Assembly: GCF_965228705.1 (NCBI RefSeq)
Contig: NZ_OZ245832.1
Coordinates: 2,542,001-2,606,000, forward strand
Direction of reading: 5' to 3'
DNA: 64,000 nucleotides
Source: Croceimicrobium sp965228705
GTDB lineage: Bacteria > Bacteroidota > Bacteroidia > Flavobacteriales > Schleiferiaceae
Shown: positions 1-8,921 of the stretch, piece after piece
Layout of the letters: the number at the start of each line of letters is the position of its first letter
Position numbering within the stretch: the stretch's first letter is position 1
Program-made: the position numbers and the translations under genes
Notes under the pieces: model-generated
Told to the model about the DNA's origin: nothing
The model's database searches: none
The model's input: the letters and a program-made list of their open reading frames with translations, nothing else

Positions 1-1668
1 GATTTTCCCATTTTCGGGCTCATAGAATTTAAGCAGCAGCTTCATCAGAGTAGTTTTTCCGCTCCCACTGGTTCCCACAATAGCCGTTGTTTTCTTCGCC
101 GGAATAGTGACTGAAATATCCTTAAGCACCAAAGCATTTCCCGCTCCGGTATAGCGAAAGGAAACCTGCTCTAGTTTTAAATCATCGATGCTACCATTGA
201 GGTGCACGGCCATATCCTTAAGCTCATGTCCCTCATCTTCCTTGGCATGTATTTCACTGAGGCGATCGAGAGAAATACGCGCATCTTGTAATTGCTGAAT
301 AAACAACACCAATTGGTTTAGCGGCGCATTTAGCTGACCAATGATATAGCTTATGGCCAGCATCATCCCTAAGCTGATTTCCCCGCGAATTACCAGCATG
401 GCCGACAAAAAGGTCATTACGATGTTCTTCAACTCATTGATCAGCGCCGAACCACTACTTTGCGTTTGTTGAAGAGACAGGTTTTTAATGCTAATCTTAT
501 ACAAAGAAGCCTGCAAATTCTCCCATTTCCATCTTTTCTGGCGCTCAGCATTATGCAGTTTAATTTCCTGCATGCCATTAATCAGTTCCATGATTACACT
601 CTGGTTTTCGCTAAGCTTGCCGAACTGTTGAAAATCAAGGTCTCTTCTTCTTTTAAGAAAGAGTAAAATCCAGCCCGCGTATAAGGCGCTACCCAATAAA
701 AAAACTCCGGCAATCCACCAATTATACCAGGCCAAAACCCCGCTAAAGATGATAAAGGTGAAAATGGAAAATAAAGTATTGAGGGAGGTCCCGGTAAGGA
801 ATTGTTCTATGCGTTTATGATCGCCTATTCGCTGCATTAAATCACCCGTCATCTTCACATCGAAGTAGTTAATGGGCAGCTTCATGAGTTTGATGAAAAA
901 GTCGGAGATCAGAGCGATATTGATGCGTTGACTGATATGCAATAGAATCCAACCCCTTATTAATTCCACTGAGGTACGGCCCAGGAAAAGCATTAACTGG
1001 GCAATCAGAATTAGGTAGATGAATTGGATATTCTGATTTTGAACCCCAACGTCAACAATACTTTGGGTGAGGAAGGGGAAGAAAAGCTGCAATAAGGAAA
1101 CGGTTAAGAGGCTCAGGAAGAGCTGGAACACCAATTTCCGGTAGGGTCGCAGATAGCGAAACAAGAAAGCAAAGCCTTGCTTATCGGTTTCCAAATTATC
1201 GGGATCGGTTTGATCCTGATAAAATTCGGCTTTGGGCTCTACTAAAAGCGCTATCCCCTCTGGCTCAGTAGTACTGCCCGATTGCTGCCAGGCGGAAGTG
1301 AAATCCTCACGATTGAGTTTAATTAATCCATGTGCCGGATCCGCAAGATGAAAGACCAGGTCCTCATTCTTCCCACTAATTTTATACAGAACCACGAAGT
1401 GATTTCGATTCCAGTGCAATATGGCCGGAAAGGGAGCTTCTTCCTGCAGTTTCTGCAAGGTAATTTTCACTCCTAATGAACCTAAGCCCATTTTTTCGGC
1501 CGCTTCACTTAAACCCAATAAGGAAGAACCCATTCGGGTAGTCTTACAAAGTTTAATCAACTTTTGTAGAGGTACTGCTTTGCCGTAGTACTCACTAATC
1601 ATGGCCAGGCAAGCCGGACCACAATCCTTTTCATCCCTTTGCCTGATTGGATTTAGGCGTTTTGCCAT
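1..1668 (-). CDS. C39-peptidase ABC exporter of the RiPP locus (partial, runs off window)
   Basis: Bacteriocin-type ABC transporter that should cleave the Gly-Gly leader and export the mature peptide across the inner membrane. The start is the ATG at 1668, overlapping the end of gwsS by 16 bp. The N-terminus (about residues 1-135) is a C39 peptidase with the catalytic Cys in DEKDCGPAC, the His in HWNRNHFVVLY and the Asp in LADPAHG. It is followed by a membrane domain with several hydrophobic segments (about 170-440), then an ABC domain whose Walker A (VGTSGSGKTTLMKLL) is reached just before base 1. The Walker B and signature lie outside the window, so the 3' part is unseen. It is the last visible gene of the minus-strand RiPP operon. 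Peptidase and transporter assignment is from visible motifs; the substrate (peptides at 4878 and 5116) is inferred from context. Confidence 0.93.
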   Translation of the reverse strand, partial: MAKRLNPIRQRDEKDCGPACLAMISEYYGKAVPLQKLIKLCKTTRMGSSLLGLSEAAEKMGLGSLGVKITLQKLQEEAPFPAILHWNRNHFVVLYKISGKNEDLVFHLADPAHGLIKLNREDFTSAWQQSGSTTEPEGIALLVEPKAEFYQDQTDPDNLETDKQGFAFLFRYLRPYRKLVFQLFLSLLTVSLLQLFFPFLTQSIVDVGVQNQNIQFIYLILIAQLMLFLGRTSVELIRGWILLHISQRINIALISDFFIKLMKLPINYFDVKMTGDLMQRIGDHKRIEQFLTGTSLNTLFSIFTFIIFSGVLAWYNWWIAGVFLLGSALYAGWILLFLKRRRDLDFQQFGKLSENQSVIMELINGMQEIKLHNAERQKRWKWENLQASLYKISIKNLSLQQTQSSGSALINELKNIVMTFLSAMLVIRGEISLGMMLAISYIIGQLNAPLNQLVLFIQQLQDARISLDRLSEIHAKEDEGHELKDMAVHLNGSIDDLKLEQVSFRYTGAGNALVLKDISVTIPAKKTTAIVGTSGSGKTTLMKLLLKFYEPENGKI

Positions 1669-2771
1669 ATACGCTGATTTAGGGATGTAATTTTGTCTTC
1701 GTCTATACTAAAACCCTGCTCATTTGAGATCACGCCACATTCCTCCAAAGACAAGAAGCCGGGTTCATCATTCCATTTGCTGATATATGGATTGTAGTTG
1801 CATGGGCTGCTATGATACCATTGCTCATTCCCACGATTTTTAGGCACTCGATTGTCAACACACATATATCTGAACTCACAATCTTTGCAAATGTCCACTT
1901 TCGACTTTGCTACCTGATCCAGGGAACCCATCCCCGGTAAATTCAAAATTTCCTTAGGCCTATTAATTTCATGTAGATTCCCGAATACCTCTGCACATTC
2001 AGGCGCATTTCTTAGTTCTCCTTTGCTATTGATGTATAGCTTCTTATTGAAATAGCTATGATGAGATTGAGCCTCAATAAATAATTCCATATCCACTTTA
2101 AAGCTGTAGCGATTAACCAGACAGCGATTGGGATCATAAAATAAGGGGCTTCGTGATCGGATGTAAAAATGCGCTTTTCGTTCATCCAGATAATCCACTC
2201 CATCGGTATCGGCCCCGTGAGCGATAAACATGGAAACACGAGGGTTTTCATACAGTAAGTCCCTCAAAAATTCGGTATCAAAGGCTTCAGAAAAGGGAAA
2301 GGCTACTTCCAATGCTTTCACTGTAGAACCTTCAAATGCTTTTAAGGTCTTGCTTAAGCTTGATTTTAGATCCTTTCCCGAGAAACGAAGGTGCATGGCT
2401 TTGATATTCAGCTCCTGAACACAATTTAAAATCACTGGCAGAAGCTCCTCTTCTACATCCCAGATAATATTGCTGAAATAGCTGGGCGATTGCCATTCTA
2501 AGTTTAAAGGCGGAAAGAAATCCGGAGTTTCCGTCCAAAACCCAAATTCCTTCTCCATCATAAACTGAAAGTATTCCAATGGATATATCCCTTTGGGCTG
2601 CAGTGATTCTTCAATTTCCGCTTGGCTTTTACCCTCGCAAAACTCCAGGAAACCAATAAAGCTATTGGGGATCATAAAATGTGCCTTGCGACCTAAATCA
2701 TATAAAACGCCGCGATTATGGCCTTTTACCGGAAAAATGTCCGCAAATCGTTTAAAACGGGCTAAACTCAT
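1653..2771 (-). CDS. gwsS: SPASM-domain peptide maturase, grasp-with-spasm system
   Basis: Probable peptide-modifying partner of the ATP-grasp enzyme GwsG. The C-terminus has the SPASM-like cysteine pattern: a Cys in NAPECAEVF, then CKDCEFRYMC, then SSPCNYNP, suited to an Fe-S cluster. No CxxxCxxC radical-SAM motif is visible in the N-terminal half, so it should not be called a canonical radical SAM enzyme. An upstream in-frame Met would begin at 2846. I prefer the ATG at 2771 because it forms an ATGA overlap with the small ORF at 2768-2929 and begins close to the characteristic FKRFADIFPVKGHNRG segment. The 3' end overlaps the exporter by 16 bp. Family name is recognition from general knowledge; the chemistry is not shown by the sequence. 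Confidence 0.85.
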   Translation of the reverse strand: MSLARFKRFADIFPVKGHNRGVLYDLGRKAHFMIPNSFIGFLEFCEGKSQAEIEESLQPKGIYPLEYFQFMMEKEFGFWTETPDFFPPLNLEWQSPSYFSNIIWDVEEELLPVILNCVQELNIKAMHLRFSGKDLKSSLSKTLKAFEGSTVKALEVAFPFSEAFDTEFLRDLLYENPRVSMFIAHGADTDGVDYLDERKAHFYIRSRSPLFYDPNRCLVNRYSFKVDMELFIEAQSHHSYFNKKLYINSKGELRNAPECAEVFGNLHEINRPKEILNLPGMGSLDQVAKSKVDICKDCEFRYMCVDNRVPKNRGNEQWYHSSPCNYNPYISKWNDEPGFLSLEECGVISNEQGFSIDEDKITSLNQRIWQNA

Positions 2772-2929
2772 CGATTGAGAATAATCGGTTTGTAAAAGGA
2801 TTTCAACTGATAGGACTCGGTTTGGTGCAGGTCTGAGGAGGCCCATTTACCATAGGCACTATAGCTGGGCTCCTGTAGATTTCGATAGGCAGGGCTAATT
2901 AAGGCTTCACTAATTTTTAAATCTTTCAC
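2768..2929 (-). CDS. small 53-residue ORF between gwsG and gwsS
   Basis: A short ORF that ordinary length cut-offs miss. It starts at a GTG whose first G is the last base of the gwsG stop (TAGTG) and ends in a TGA that overlaps the gwsS ATG (ATGA). It is thus joined at both ends to the maturase genes, which suggests translational coupling. The product begins VKDLKISEALISPAYRN and has an aromatic, polar middle (SYSAYGKWASSD). There is no signal peptide, membrane segment or Gly-Gly leader. It could be a small conserved partner of the maturases, such as a recognition subunit, or only a coupling leader. Function unknown; coding status rests on the exact overlaps and uninterrupted frame. Confidence 0.6.
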   Translation of the reverse strand: MKDLKISEALISPAYRNLQEPSYSAYGKWASSDLHQTESYQLKSFYKPIILNR

Positions 2930-3867
2930 TAGTATAGATTATTCGCTGCGATAAATTCGGCGAGTTCTTTTTCCAAATGATAATTGCAGGGATTCGATAC
3001 CATTCCAAATTGCCCTTGAGGGTTCACTTCAAAAAAGATGAAGTCATTATTGGCATCTACGGCAAAATCCAATGATCCCCAATTGAGGTCGCAAGCTTTC
3101 ATAAAGCTTCGAATTCGGTTCTCCATTTCTCGAGGGAGTTGGAAGGGAATCGATCGATTGCGATTTTTCAGATTGTAATTTCGAAAATCCACTTTCGTTT
3201 GTTCCGAAGACTGACTAAATATGGCCATTGACCAGCATGTACCATTGAGGTAAAAGGTTCTGATTTCGTATTGCTTCTCTACCAATTTCTGGAAGAGGCT
3301 AAAGTGAAACACTTTCGGCAAGCCCTCTACTTCCTCAAGGCTAATTGTACGCGTGTAGGACAGTTTGGGTTTTTGTATTCCTTCGGGATCATAAAAAGTA
3401 TAGGGATGAGCCAAAGGCTTGGTAATCACCGTACCCTGCTGTTCGATGAATTTGCGTAAATCTTCACGGTTATTACTGATTAGGGTTTCCGGGATCTGGA
3501 GACCATGTTGTAGAGCATAATTTAACTGCCGTGGCTTTTCCACCGATCTGTAAATGCTGCCCAATTGACCCTGATAGGCTTCCAGGTCGAAAACGGCCAA
3601 TAGATCGGCCTCCATATTTTTCTCCAGGCCCGGTAAAACGGGATTGGGTTCAAAACGAAGCTTGCTCCAGTTTCGCAACCAATAGGTATCCTTTCTCTCT
3701 CCGGCTCTACTGTGGCCCTGAATACCGTAAGACCTGGGTATTGCTCCCTCACCGGACTCCGTAAAACTTTCCGGAAAAATTCTTTTGAAGGGAACATCTG
3801 CAAAGTGCAACCAGTCCAGAACCCGGTCTACACTTCCTTCATCTTTCCTTGAATATATTGTTACCAT
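2929..3867 (-). CDS. gwsG: ATP-grasp peptide maturase, grasp-with-spasm system
   Basis: ATP-grasp ligase expected to form ester or amide crosslinks in the precursor peptides, as in graspetide pathways. The protein has 312 residues. Visible ATP-grasp features are the lysine region VITKPLAHPYTF, the central QKLVEKQYEIRTFYL strand-helix, and the C-terminal metal-binding segment FFEVNPQGQFGM, matching the usual E-x-N-P motif. It starts 6 bases after the upstream gene (3874-4806) ends and shares one base with the next ORF (TAGTG), so it is part of one operon. The short N-terminal part (MVTIYSRKDEGSVDRV) resembles the pre-grasp domain of this family. Crosslink type and positions cannot be read from the sequence. 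Confidence 0.9.
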   Translation of the reverse strand: MVTIYSRKDEGSVDRVLDWLHFADVPFKRIFPESFTESGEGAIPRSYGIQGHSRAGERKDTYWLRNWSKLRFEPNPVLPGLEKNMEADLLAVFDLEAYQGQLGSIYRSVEKPRQLNYALQHGLQIPETLISNNREDLRKFIEQQGTVITKPLAHPYTFYDPEGIQKPKLSYTRTISLEEVEGLPKVFHFSLFQKLVEKQYEIRTFYLNGTCWSMAIFSQSSEQTKVDFRNYNLKNRNRSIPFQLPREMENRIRSFMKACDLNWGSLDFAVDANNDFIFFEVNPQGQFGMVSNPCNYHLEKELAEFIAANNLY

Positions 3868-3873
3868 CTCCCC

Positions 3874-4806
3874 CTATTCCATTAATAAGACCTTCGCATA
3901 AACTATGGGATTTGCCACTAAATAATCTTTGCGTTCTTTCAATCTACGCCATCCTTCAAAATCGCCAGGCCTTTGATACCAGCCTAAATAATCTTCGAAC
4001 TTGCAATGGTGTTCTGCCAGGCAAAAATGATTGATCGGCTCCAAGCGACGCCGTCCGAGGTTGGAAAAGGACTCCAACTCCGGTGTCTCCTCGGGTAACC
4101 ATTCAATTACAGCATAAAGGCCTTTCGAACTAAATGGAATTCGCAGGGAGTCTAGATCAAAATAGAGCCAGCCTCCTTCATCCTGGCTAAGAGCCCTAAT
4201 TTCTGAACCGGCTATGATCTTACCTGGCCTTTGATCTGCTGCCTCAGAAACCTCGCAAAAGAAAATTCGGAAAGGATGCTCTCCTTTGGAATGCTCACTT
4301 ATTAATAAGCCAAAGCGCCAAAGGATGCCTTGCTTTACCTCATCCTCGGGTTCTAATAAAATCGCCGATCGATTACCTGCTCTTCGACAGATGTACAAAT
4401 CCTCCGACTTGCGATAAGTTCCGGTCTCAAAAAACTCCCCTTCCTCGGGGTCTATCGGAACTACCGTTACTTCGTTCAAATACATGGGATCCGGAGCCAA
4501 ACGAATGGTATCCACCTGATCCTTAAAATGCAGGGGAAAATCTTGACTGCTGTAACCCATGCAGCTAATGCTGATTTGCGACCCTCGCGGGAAGCCCGAC
4601 CTAATGATAAAACGCCCCTGAACATCAGTGGCACTGAAATAAAAAGTGCTGTCGCCCAAATAAACCCTAACATTCACATAGGGCAAACTCTCATTGGTAC
4701 TCTTATCCAATACTAATGCATGATAGGAATGGGACTGTGAAGACAGTTCCAAAGGAATTCCTAAGAGCAGAAGTTGCGAAAGGATAAGATGAAGGAATTT
4801 GCGCAT
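3874..4806 (-). CDS. secreted carboxypeptidase-regulatory-like domain protein in RiPP operon
   Basis: A 310-residue protein with a signal peptide (hydrophobic LHLILSQLLLLGIPLELSSQ). The next part (about 27-120) is a CarboxypepD_reg-like beta domain: LVLDKSTNESLPYVNVRVY, then ATDVQGRF and ISCMGY, ending LNEVTVVP. This kind of domain is common at the N-terminus of Bacteroidota TonB-dependent proteins, but there is no receptor barrel here. The C-terminal half (DLYICRRAGNRSAILL onward) is not recognised; it is beta-rich, with several FRIFF and WLYFDLD-like strands. The gene lies 6 bp from gwsG and downstream of the precursor terminator, so it is probably co-transcribed. A role at the cell surface in peptide export, immunity or adhesion is possible but unproven. 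Confidence 0.75.
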   Translation of the reverse strand: MRKFLHLILSQLLLLGIPLELSSQSHSYHALVLDKSTNESLPYVNVRVYLGDSTFYFSATDVQGRFIIRSGFPRGSQISISCMGYSSQDFPLHFKDQVDTIRLAPDPMYLNEVTVVPIDPEEGEFFETGTYRKSEDLYICRRAGNRSAILLEPEDEVKQGILWRFGLLISEHSKGEHPFRIFFCEVSEAADQRPGKIIAGSEIRALSQDEGGWLYFDLDSLRIPFSSKGLYAVIEWLPEETPELESFSNLGRRRLEPINHFCLAEHHCKFEDYLGWYQRPGDFEGWRRLKERKDYLVANPIVYAKVLLME

Positions 4807-4825
4807 AGAATTTTGAAAAAAGAAA

Positions 4826-4856
4826 ATGAGACTATCTAAAAAAAAGATAGCCTCAT
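4826..4856 (-). terminator. hairpin terminator between precursor genes and maturation genes
   Basis: Read on the minus strand, ATGAGGCTATCT pairs with AGATAGTCTCAT around a T-rich loop, and a T-rich tract (TTTTCTTTTTT) follows. It lies just downstream of the precursor gene at 4878 and before the gene starting at 4806. Partial termination here would give more precursor mRNA than maturase mRNA, a usual arrangement in RiPP loci. Strength and read-through are inferred. Confidence 0.7.
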
Positions 4857-4877
4857 CTTAATGACTAACTGTACTAA

Positions 4878-5066
4878 CTAGTCTTGTTCCGCTCTGGTAT
4901 CAGTAGTAGCGTGTAAGCCCCACCAATTATAGCGTTGATAGTAGGTATAGCCATAAGGGTCTTCTACACCTTCAATCACTTTCCACTTACTCCAGGCACC
5001 TCCTTGAAGGGCCATCATTTCTTCAGAGGATAATGAATTGAATTTGTTACTGTTTAAAGATTCCAT
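4878..5066 (-). CDS. RiPP precursor peptide 1 (Gly-Gly leader)
   Basis: Sixty-two-residue peptide with a 23-residue leader MESLNSNKFNSLSSEEM ending in LQGG, followed by a 39-residue core rich in Trp, Tyr, Asp, Glu and Thr (starting AWSKWKVIEG, ending TTDTRAEQD). The leader closely matches that of the neighbouring precursor (F9, L12, S13, M17, L20, G22, G23 at identical positions) while the cores differ, the usual mark of paired RiPP substrates. Acidic and hydroxyl residues in the core suit ATP-grasp crosslinking. Cleavage after GG by the C39 exporter (1-1668) is inferred. Confidence 0.88.
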   Translation of the reverse strand: MESLNSNKFNSLSSEEMMALQGGAWSKWKVIEGVEDPYGYTYYQRYNWWGLHATTDTRAEQD

Positions 5067-5115
5067 ATTGTTATTTTTTACAAATGATTAAAAAGAAATT
5101 AAAAACAGCTTGATC

Positions 5116-5307
5116 CTAGGTATGATCTACTTCTTGTTTGTAATCATCACCAAACAAACGTCTAAAACCAGAGTCTTGGTAATACATTACTGCGGTATTT
5201 CCATCCGCATCAGAAACGTGCCATTGGTAAACCCATTTTCCTCCATTTAGAGACTCCATAGCCTCTGGGCTAAGCGCCTCAAATTTCTTAGAATTTAATG
5301 CTTCCAT
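5116..5307 (-). CDS. RiPP precursor peptide 2 (Gly-Gly leader)
   Basis: Sixty-three-residue peptide with leader MEALNSKKFEALSPEAM ending in LNGG and a 40-residue core (starts KWVYQWHVSD, ends YKQEVDHT). The core carries many Asp and Glu with Tyr, Trp and Thr but shares little beyond an aromatic start and a YYQ motif with precursor 1. It is the first gene of the set, 49 bp upstream of precursor 1. Both should be substrates of GwsG and GwsS. No structure or activity can be predicted from sequence. Confidence 0.86.
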   Translation of the reverse strand: MEALNSKKFEALSPEAMESLNGGKWVYQWHVSDADGNTAVMYYQDSGFRRLFGDDYKQEVDHT

Positions 5308-5416
5308 TTAAAACTAAAATTATTAATTCCGCCTACTCTATACTGCTTTTCGGCAAACGCCTTACAAATAAAAGGAGGCAGAGGGACACTATTTGTCCGC
5401 CTAAAATAGACATAAT

Positions 5417-5623
5417 TTATTCATTTGAAATCAGGCAATAGCTTTTACGTTTTCGACACCATTTAATATTATAACCTGACTCCCGTAAATGTCCAATCAT
5501 CCGGTTAATGGTTTTAGTGGAACATTCATACTTTTCTGACATGATTTTAGGAGTCACAATCGACTCTTTTTCAAGTAGTTCTATAATATATGTAAGCCTA
5601 CTTTGATAGGTCATATAATTCAT
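5417..5623 (-). CDS. small HTH (DeoR/HTH_11-like) DNA-binding protein
   Basis: Sixty-eight residues forming almost only a winged-helix HTH: a first helix (YQSRLTYIIELLEKES), a turn and recognition helix (TPKIMSEKYECSTKTINRMIGHLRES), then a basic wing (YNIKWCRKRKSYCLI). No effector domain is present, so it may act as a minimal regulator. It lies about 110 bp upstream of the precursor genes on the same strand, which makes local regulation of the RiPP locus a reasonable guess. The target and signal are unknown. Confidence 0.7.
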   Translation of the reverse strand: MNYMTYQSRLTYIIELLEKESIVTPKIMSEKYECSTKTINRMIGHLRESGYNIKWCRKRKSYCLISNE

Positions 5624-6365
5624 AAAAATAGGGGCTATAATTGATTAAACTTGGGTTTACAGAAAACATCTTGCATTGTACAAACACCTATAAACCAGAA
5701 TAAAGTACATTATTATTCGTTTAAAGTTTTGTGTTTCTCAAACGATAAATTTGAACTATAATTCTCTAACTGAAAACAAAATAGAGGCAATAACTATGAA
5801 TTTACACTCATTGAAATTGAAAATTTATTGCCTTTTAAGCTTATCAGATCTTTATTATTAGAGCTGATCCCTATACTATGAAATGAGAGGAGGGGGAGAA
5901 ACACCCCAATAAAGCTTGGCTACAATATTGAAATTGTTGCATGGACCAGGAATGAATTTATTCCTGAGTAGATAAAAAGATATTGAAGATGCCCAAAGTT
6001 TAGGGCTAGCAGAATGAGAGAATAGAGTACGGCTGTGTTTCATCGCACATTAAATATTAACTCTTTCTTCCCTTGGAAATAAAACTATAAAAATAATTTA
6101 ACCCGGGCTTTGCATCGAGCAAGAATATTTAATTCTACTTCAATATTTCACCTTATACAGACAATAAGGGGCAAGCATCAGATCATTTTCATTAAGACTT
6201 TGCTGTGGTTGACTGGACTGGCACATGTAGAATTAAGTGGCATTTAGAAAAGCCCATTTTCATGCATTATATTGCTCTAGTGTTCCTGTAGAGCAAGGTA
6301 GCGTCACACCCTGGATAATTCTCCACTTGTAGCCTTACTGAGGAAAAACCTTGGATGGCGGCGAT
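5624..6365. other. 742-bp gap with no supported gene
   Basis: AT-rich stretch between the RiPP regulator and the first T9SS gene. I see no long ORF, no Rhs or T9SS remnant and no convincing hairpin. A 21-codon ATG ORF on the plus strand near 5797 was not accepted. It may hold the promoter of the HTH gene at its left end. Confidence 0.5.
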
Positions 6366-8771
6366 CTACTCCTTCACAAACTTCAAGTTTTGACCATCCA
6401 CATTAAGCAAATAAAAGCCTGGAGAGAAGTTATCGATCGGTATCTCCGCTATATCCGCCTCCAGCCTTCCTTCCGCGACCATTTGCCCACTGAAACTGTG
6501 TAATTGCCAGAATGAGCCTTTAGGCGCAGATATAATCAAGTGATCACTGGCAGGATTAGGGTAAAGAGCAATGGGTTGGAAGTCTTCCTCTGACAAACTA
6601 ATATCACTTTCGAATTTAAAGCCAATAGCAGGTCTTAAATTGGTAGCTGCGGTATCTGTACCAGTAATCTTCCTGAAGTCTGAAAAGCGCAGTCCATTAT
6701 GTTCGAAGCTGGCACCTGTTCCTTCTAGTAAAGAGAGTTCAATGTATTGAGGTACCGTTATACTAATATCTACTTCCATAGTGGTATCCAAAGCATAGTA
6801 TATTGGATAGTCGATATAGCTCTCATCCTTGACATTAAAGGTTCGAGTAAAATACAAACCGCTTGCAAACTGCAGCTCCACCATAACCTGTTGTGATGAA
6901 GCAATCGAGTTTAAACCAATAAAATAAACATTCTGAAGCTGTCTGTTTTTTGTGATTTTCAATTTCTGAGTATACTTGAGATTATTAGGTTCACCCAATA
7001 CCCTCTGACCGAAACGACTTTCAGGATGACCCGCCCAAGAGTTCCCTCCCCATCGTTCATTGTAGGGAATTGTAAGAGTATCGGTTATATTCGGGCAGGA
7101 GTCCAAATGCATATAAGACCAAACATTATAAGTACCTGCTCCAATAATTGGATTCTCATCTTCCAATACGCCATGAAAAGGAATCACATTATTTAACCAC
7201 CATTGCTGATAAACAGAATGATCGCTCTCGGTGAATTCCATTTCCATTCCATTGGTTGTCATTTGTAAGGGAATGCGGTTGGGCAAATCACCCAATTTGA
7301 GGTAAATCGAATCCAGATCTCCTAAACGAGGATGAGTAATATAGAGGTAACCAGATTCAAAGGGATTAAAGTTAATATTTGACTGTGTTGAATCTCCTAA
7401 TCCAGCTCTAGGCCGCCAGAACAATGAATCTCCCCAAAAATAAGCGTTCAAATCCAAGTTTTGAGCATAGCATGTATAAATGGTATCCTGAGTTTTGTAG
7501 ATAAATGGTTCTTGTAAAAGTTCCACATTTACATTGATGTATTGCGACAAACTGCCGCAGGTATATAGCCTATAATACAGTCGAAAGTTATAATGCCCCG
7601 GACGGTATCGGAAATCATCTAAGGTTGGCTCCCAAAAAAGTCTCTTCCTTATTGTATCCTGAGCTCCTATTGCAGCTCCAACACTTAAGACCGCCGGTTG
7701 CTGGAAGCGGCCCTGAAACTGGCCATAAAAGCCCGTGGTATCTGTGACACCCCCTAACCATCCATAAAGAATTTTAGATCCTGATATTGAATAAGCCTCT
7801 AAATCAAGACTTAGGCTATCTCCGTAAACCAAAGTTCGAAAAAGAGTATCTCCATGCTGTAAAACCTGAACATTGCTTCCATCTTTATGATTGAAGACCA
7901 GGCTGGAGTTTAGAGTAGAATCACCATATTCTAAATAAACCAAGCCCAAAGCATTCATGCTTACCACTTTCCCAGAGTCTACATACACATCATAATCAGT
8001 ACTTAATAAATAAAAGCCTGTATCTGAACTTTGTCCACGTGCCCTAAAGCTCAAAGTGCCCAATTCTGAATCAAATATGTTTTGAGCATTTAAGGGGTCT
8101 TCGGTTTGATCTGGAAGAGGATTAAGACCTGTAAAGCCAGATTCATAAACCGAGTAACTATTTGTGCTGCTTATCTGGGCTAAGTGATAGCGAATTGAAT
8201 CCACATTCGAAGGTATAAGCGGAACTGAAAAGTCAAGGACCGAAAACTGATCTGTCCGAGCAGAATGCAACATTCTCACTCGCATATTTAAGGTATTAAC
8301 CGACACCATTTTATACTGATTGCCATTATTGCTTGGGACGGTTGGAATACTAATTCGTGTTCTGATATTTACTCCAGCAGAATCATTTAAATTCTTCATT
8401 TCACCCAACAAACAACAAGGTACAATGGCTTCCAAGACCACATCATTTGCATTCAATACATTACCTAGAAATGCATTGCCATGATAAATGTACTCAGTAA
8501 TCGTCCCATCCGGACAAAGACTGTCGCCCACTGGATGGATAATTGATGTCCCTCGAACTAAATTAAATGACAGAGGACCTGTAATGGTAAAACTGGAATT
8601 GTATTGGGCGCTATTTGCACCATTATAGCGGAAAAGATGAAGTTCAAGTTCAATGCTTTTTCCATCATTATAGGTACGGCAATTCAGATAAGCCCCTGCG
8701 CCATGGGAGGCTTGTAAACTAGTAGACAAAAAGGCAAAAAGGGCAAAACGAATGAACGCTTTTATGAGCAT
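6366..8771 (-). CDS. large secreted protein with T9SS C-terminal sorting domain (paralog 1)
   Basis: An 801-residue cell-surface or secreted protein. It has a signal peptide (FIRFALFAFLSTSLQAS) and a mature N-terminus HGAGAYLNCRTYNDG, distantly like the SH..GGEI..Y start of some Bacteroidota adhesin-like proteins. A long beta-rich middle follows. The end is a type A T9SS sorting domain (about 725-801) with LYPNPASDHLIISAP, a QLHSFSGQMVAEGRL strand pair, and the ending LKFVKE. It is paralogous along its full length to 20374-22800; conserved blocks include RGQSSDTGFY, NERWGGNSWAGHPES and ATNLRPAIGFKFES. Export by T9SS is well supported; the molecular role is unknown. Confidence 0.88.
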   Translation of the reverse strand: MLIKAFIRFALFAFLSTSLQASHGAGAYLNCRTYNDGKSIELELHLFRYNGANSAQYNSSFTITGPLSFNLVRGTSIIHPVGDSLCPDGTITEYIYHGNAFLGNVLNANDVVLEAIVPCCLLGEMKNLNDSAGVNIRTRISIPTVPSNNGNQYKMVSVNTLNMRVRMLHSARTDQFSVLDFSVPLIPSNVDSIRYHLAQISSTNSYSVYESGFTGLNPLPDQTEDPLNAQNIFDSELGTLSFRARGQSSDTGFYLLSTDYDVYVDSGKVVSMNALGLVYLEYGDSTLNSSLVFNHKDGSNVQVLQHGDTLFRTLVYGDSLSLDLEAYSISGSKILYGWLGGVTDTTGFYGQFQGRFQQPAVLSVGAAIGAQDTIRKRLFWEPTLDDFRYRPGHYNFRLYYRLYTCGSLSQYINVNVELLQEPFIYKTQDTIYTCYAQNLDLNAYFWGDSLFWRPRAGLGDSTQSNINFNPFESGYLYITHPRLGDLDSIYLKLGDLPNRIPLQMTTNGMEMEFTESDHSVYQQWWLNNVIPFHGVLEDENPIIGAGTYNVWSYMHLDSCPNITDTLTIPYNERWGGNSWAGHPESRFGQRVLGEPNNLKYTQKLKITKNRQLQNVYFIGLNSIASSQQVMVELQFASGLYFTRTFNVKDESYIDYPIYYALDTTMEVDISITVPQYIELSLLEGTGASFEHNGLRFSDFRKITGTDTAATNLRPAIGFKFESDISLSEEDFQPIALYPNPASDHLIISAPKGSFWQLHSFSGQMVAEGRLEADIAEIPIDNFSPGFYLLNVDGQNLKFVKE

Positions 8772-8794
8772 AGGGTTAAGGTCTTAATATTGAA

Positions 8795-8816
8795 AAATGG
8801 GGCAAAGCGCTCAAAA
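8795..8816 (-). promoter_or_regulatory. conserved upstream element of T9SS paralog 1
   Basis: A 22-bp block (plus-strand AAATGGGGCAAAGCGCTC followed by AAAA) located 23 bp upstream of the start codon. It is identical to 22825-22846, which lies 24 bp upstream of the paralog. On the gene strand it contains TTTG followed by AT-rich DNA, as expected for a Bacteroidota promoter region. Identity while surrounding DNA has diverged suggests a shared promoter or leader element. Confidence 0.55.
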
Positions 8817-8921
8817 GTACTAAATCACATTTACCCTTTAAGCTCGAATATTTTCAACTTAGGAACAGTGCTAAGACTTACTCAACAGATTCTTGCCTAA
8901 GCCTCGCTAGGACCCGCTTTG

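Noticed and set aside
1653..2846. GwsS starting at the upstream Met (2846)
   Set aside because: That start would overlap nearly half of the coupled 53-codon ORF. The ATG at 2771 forms an ATGA overlap and fits the expected N-terminus.
5797..5862. Twenty-one-codon ORF MNLHSLKLKIYC
   Set aside because: It begins like some RiPP leaders but has no cleavage motif and no enzyme pair. Too short to support.
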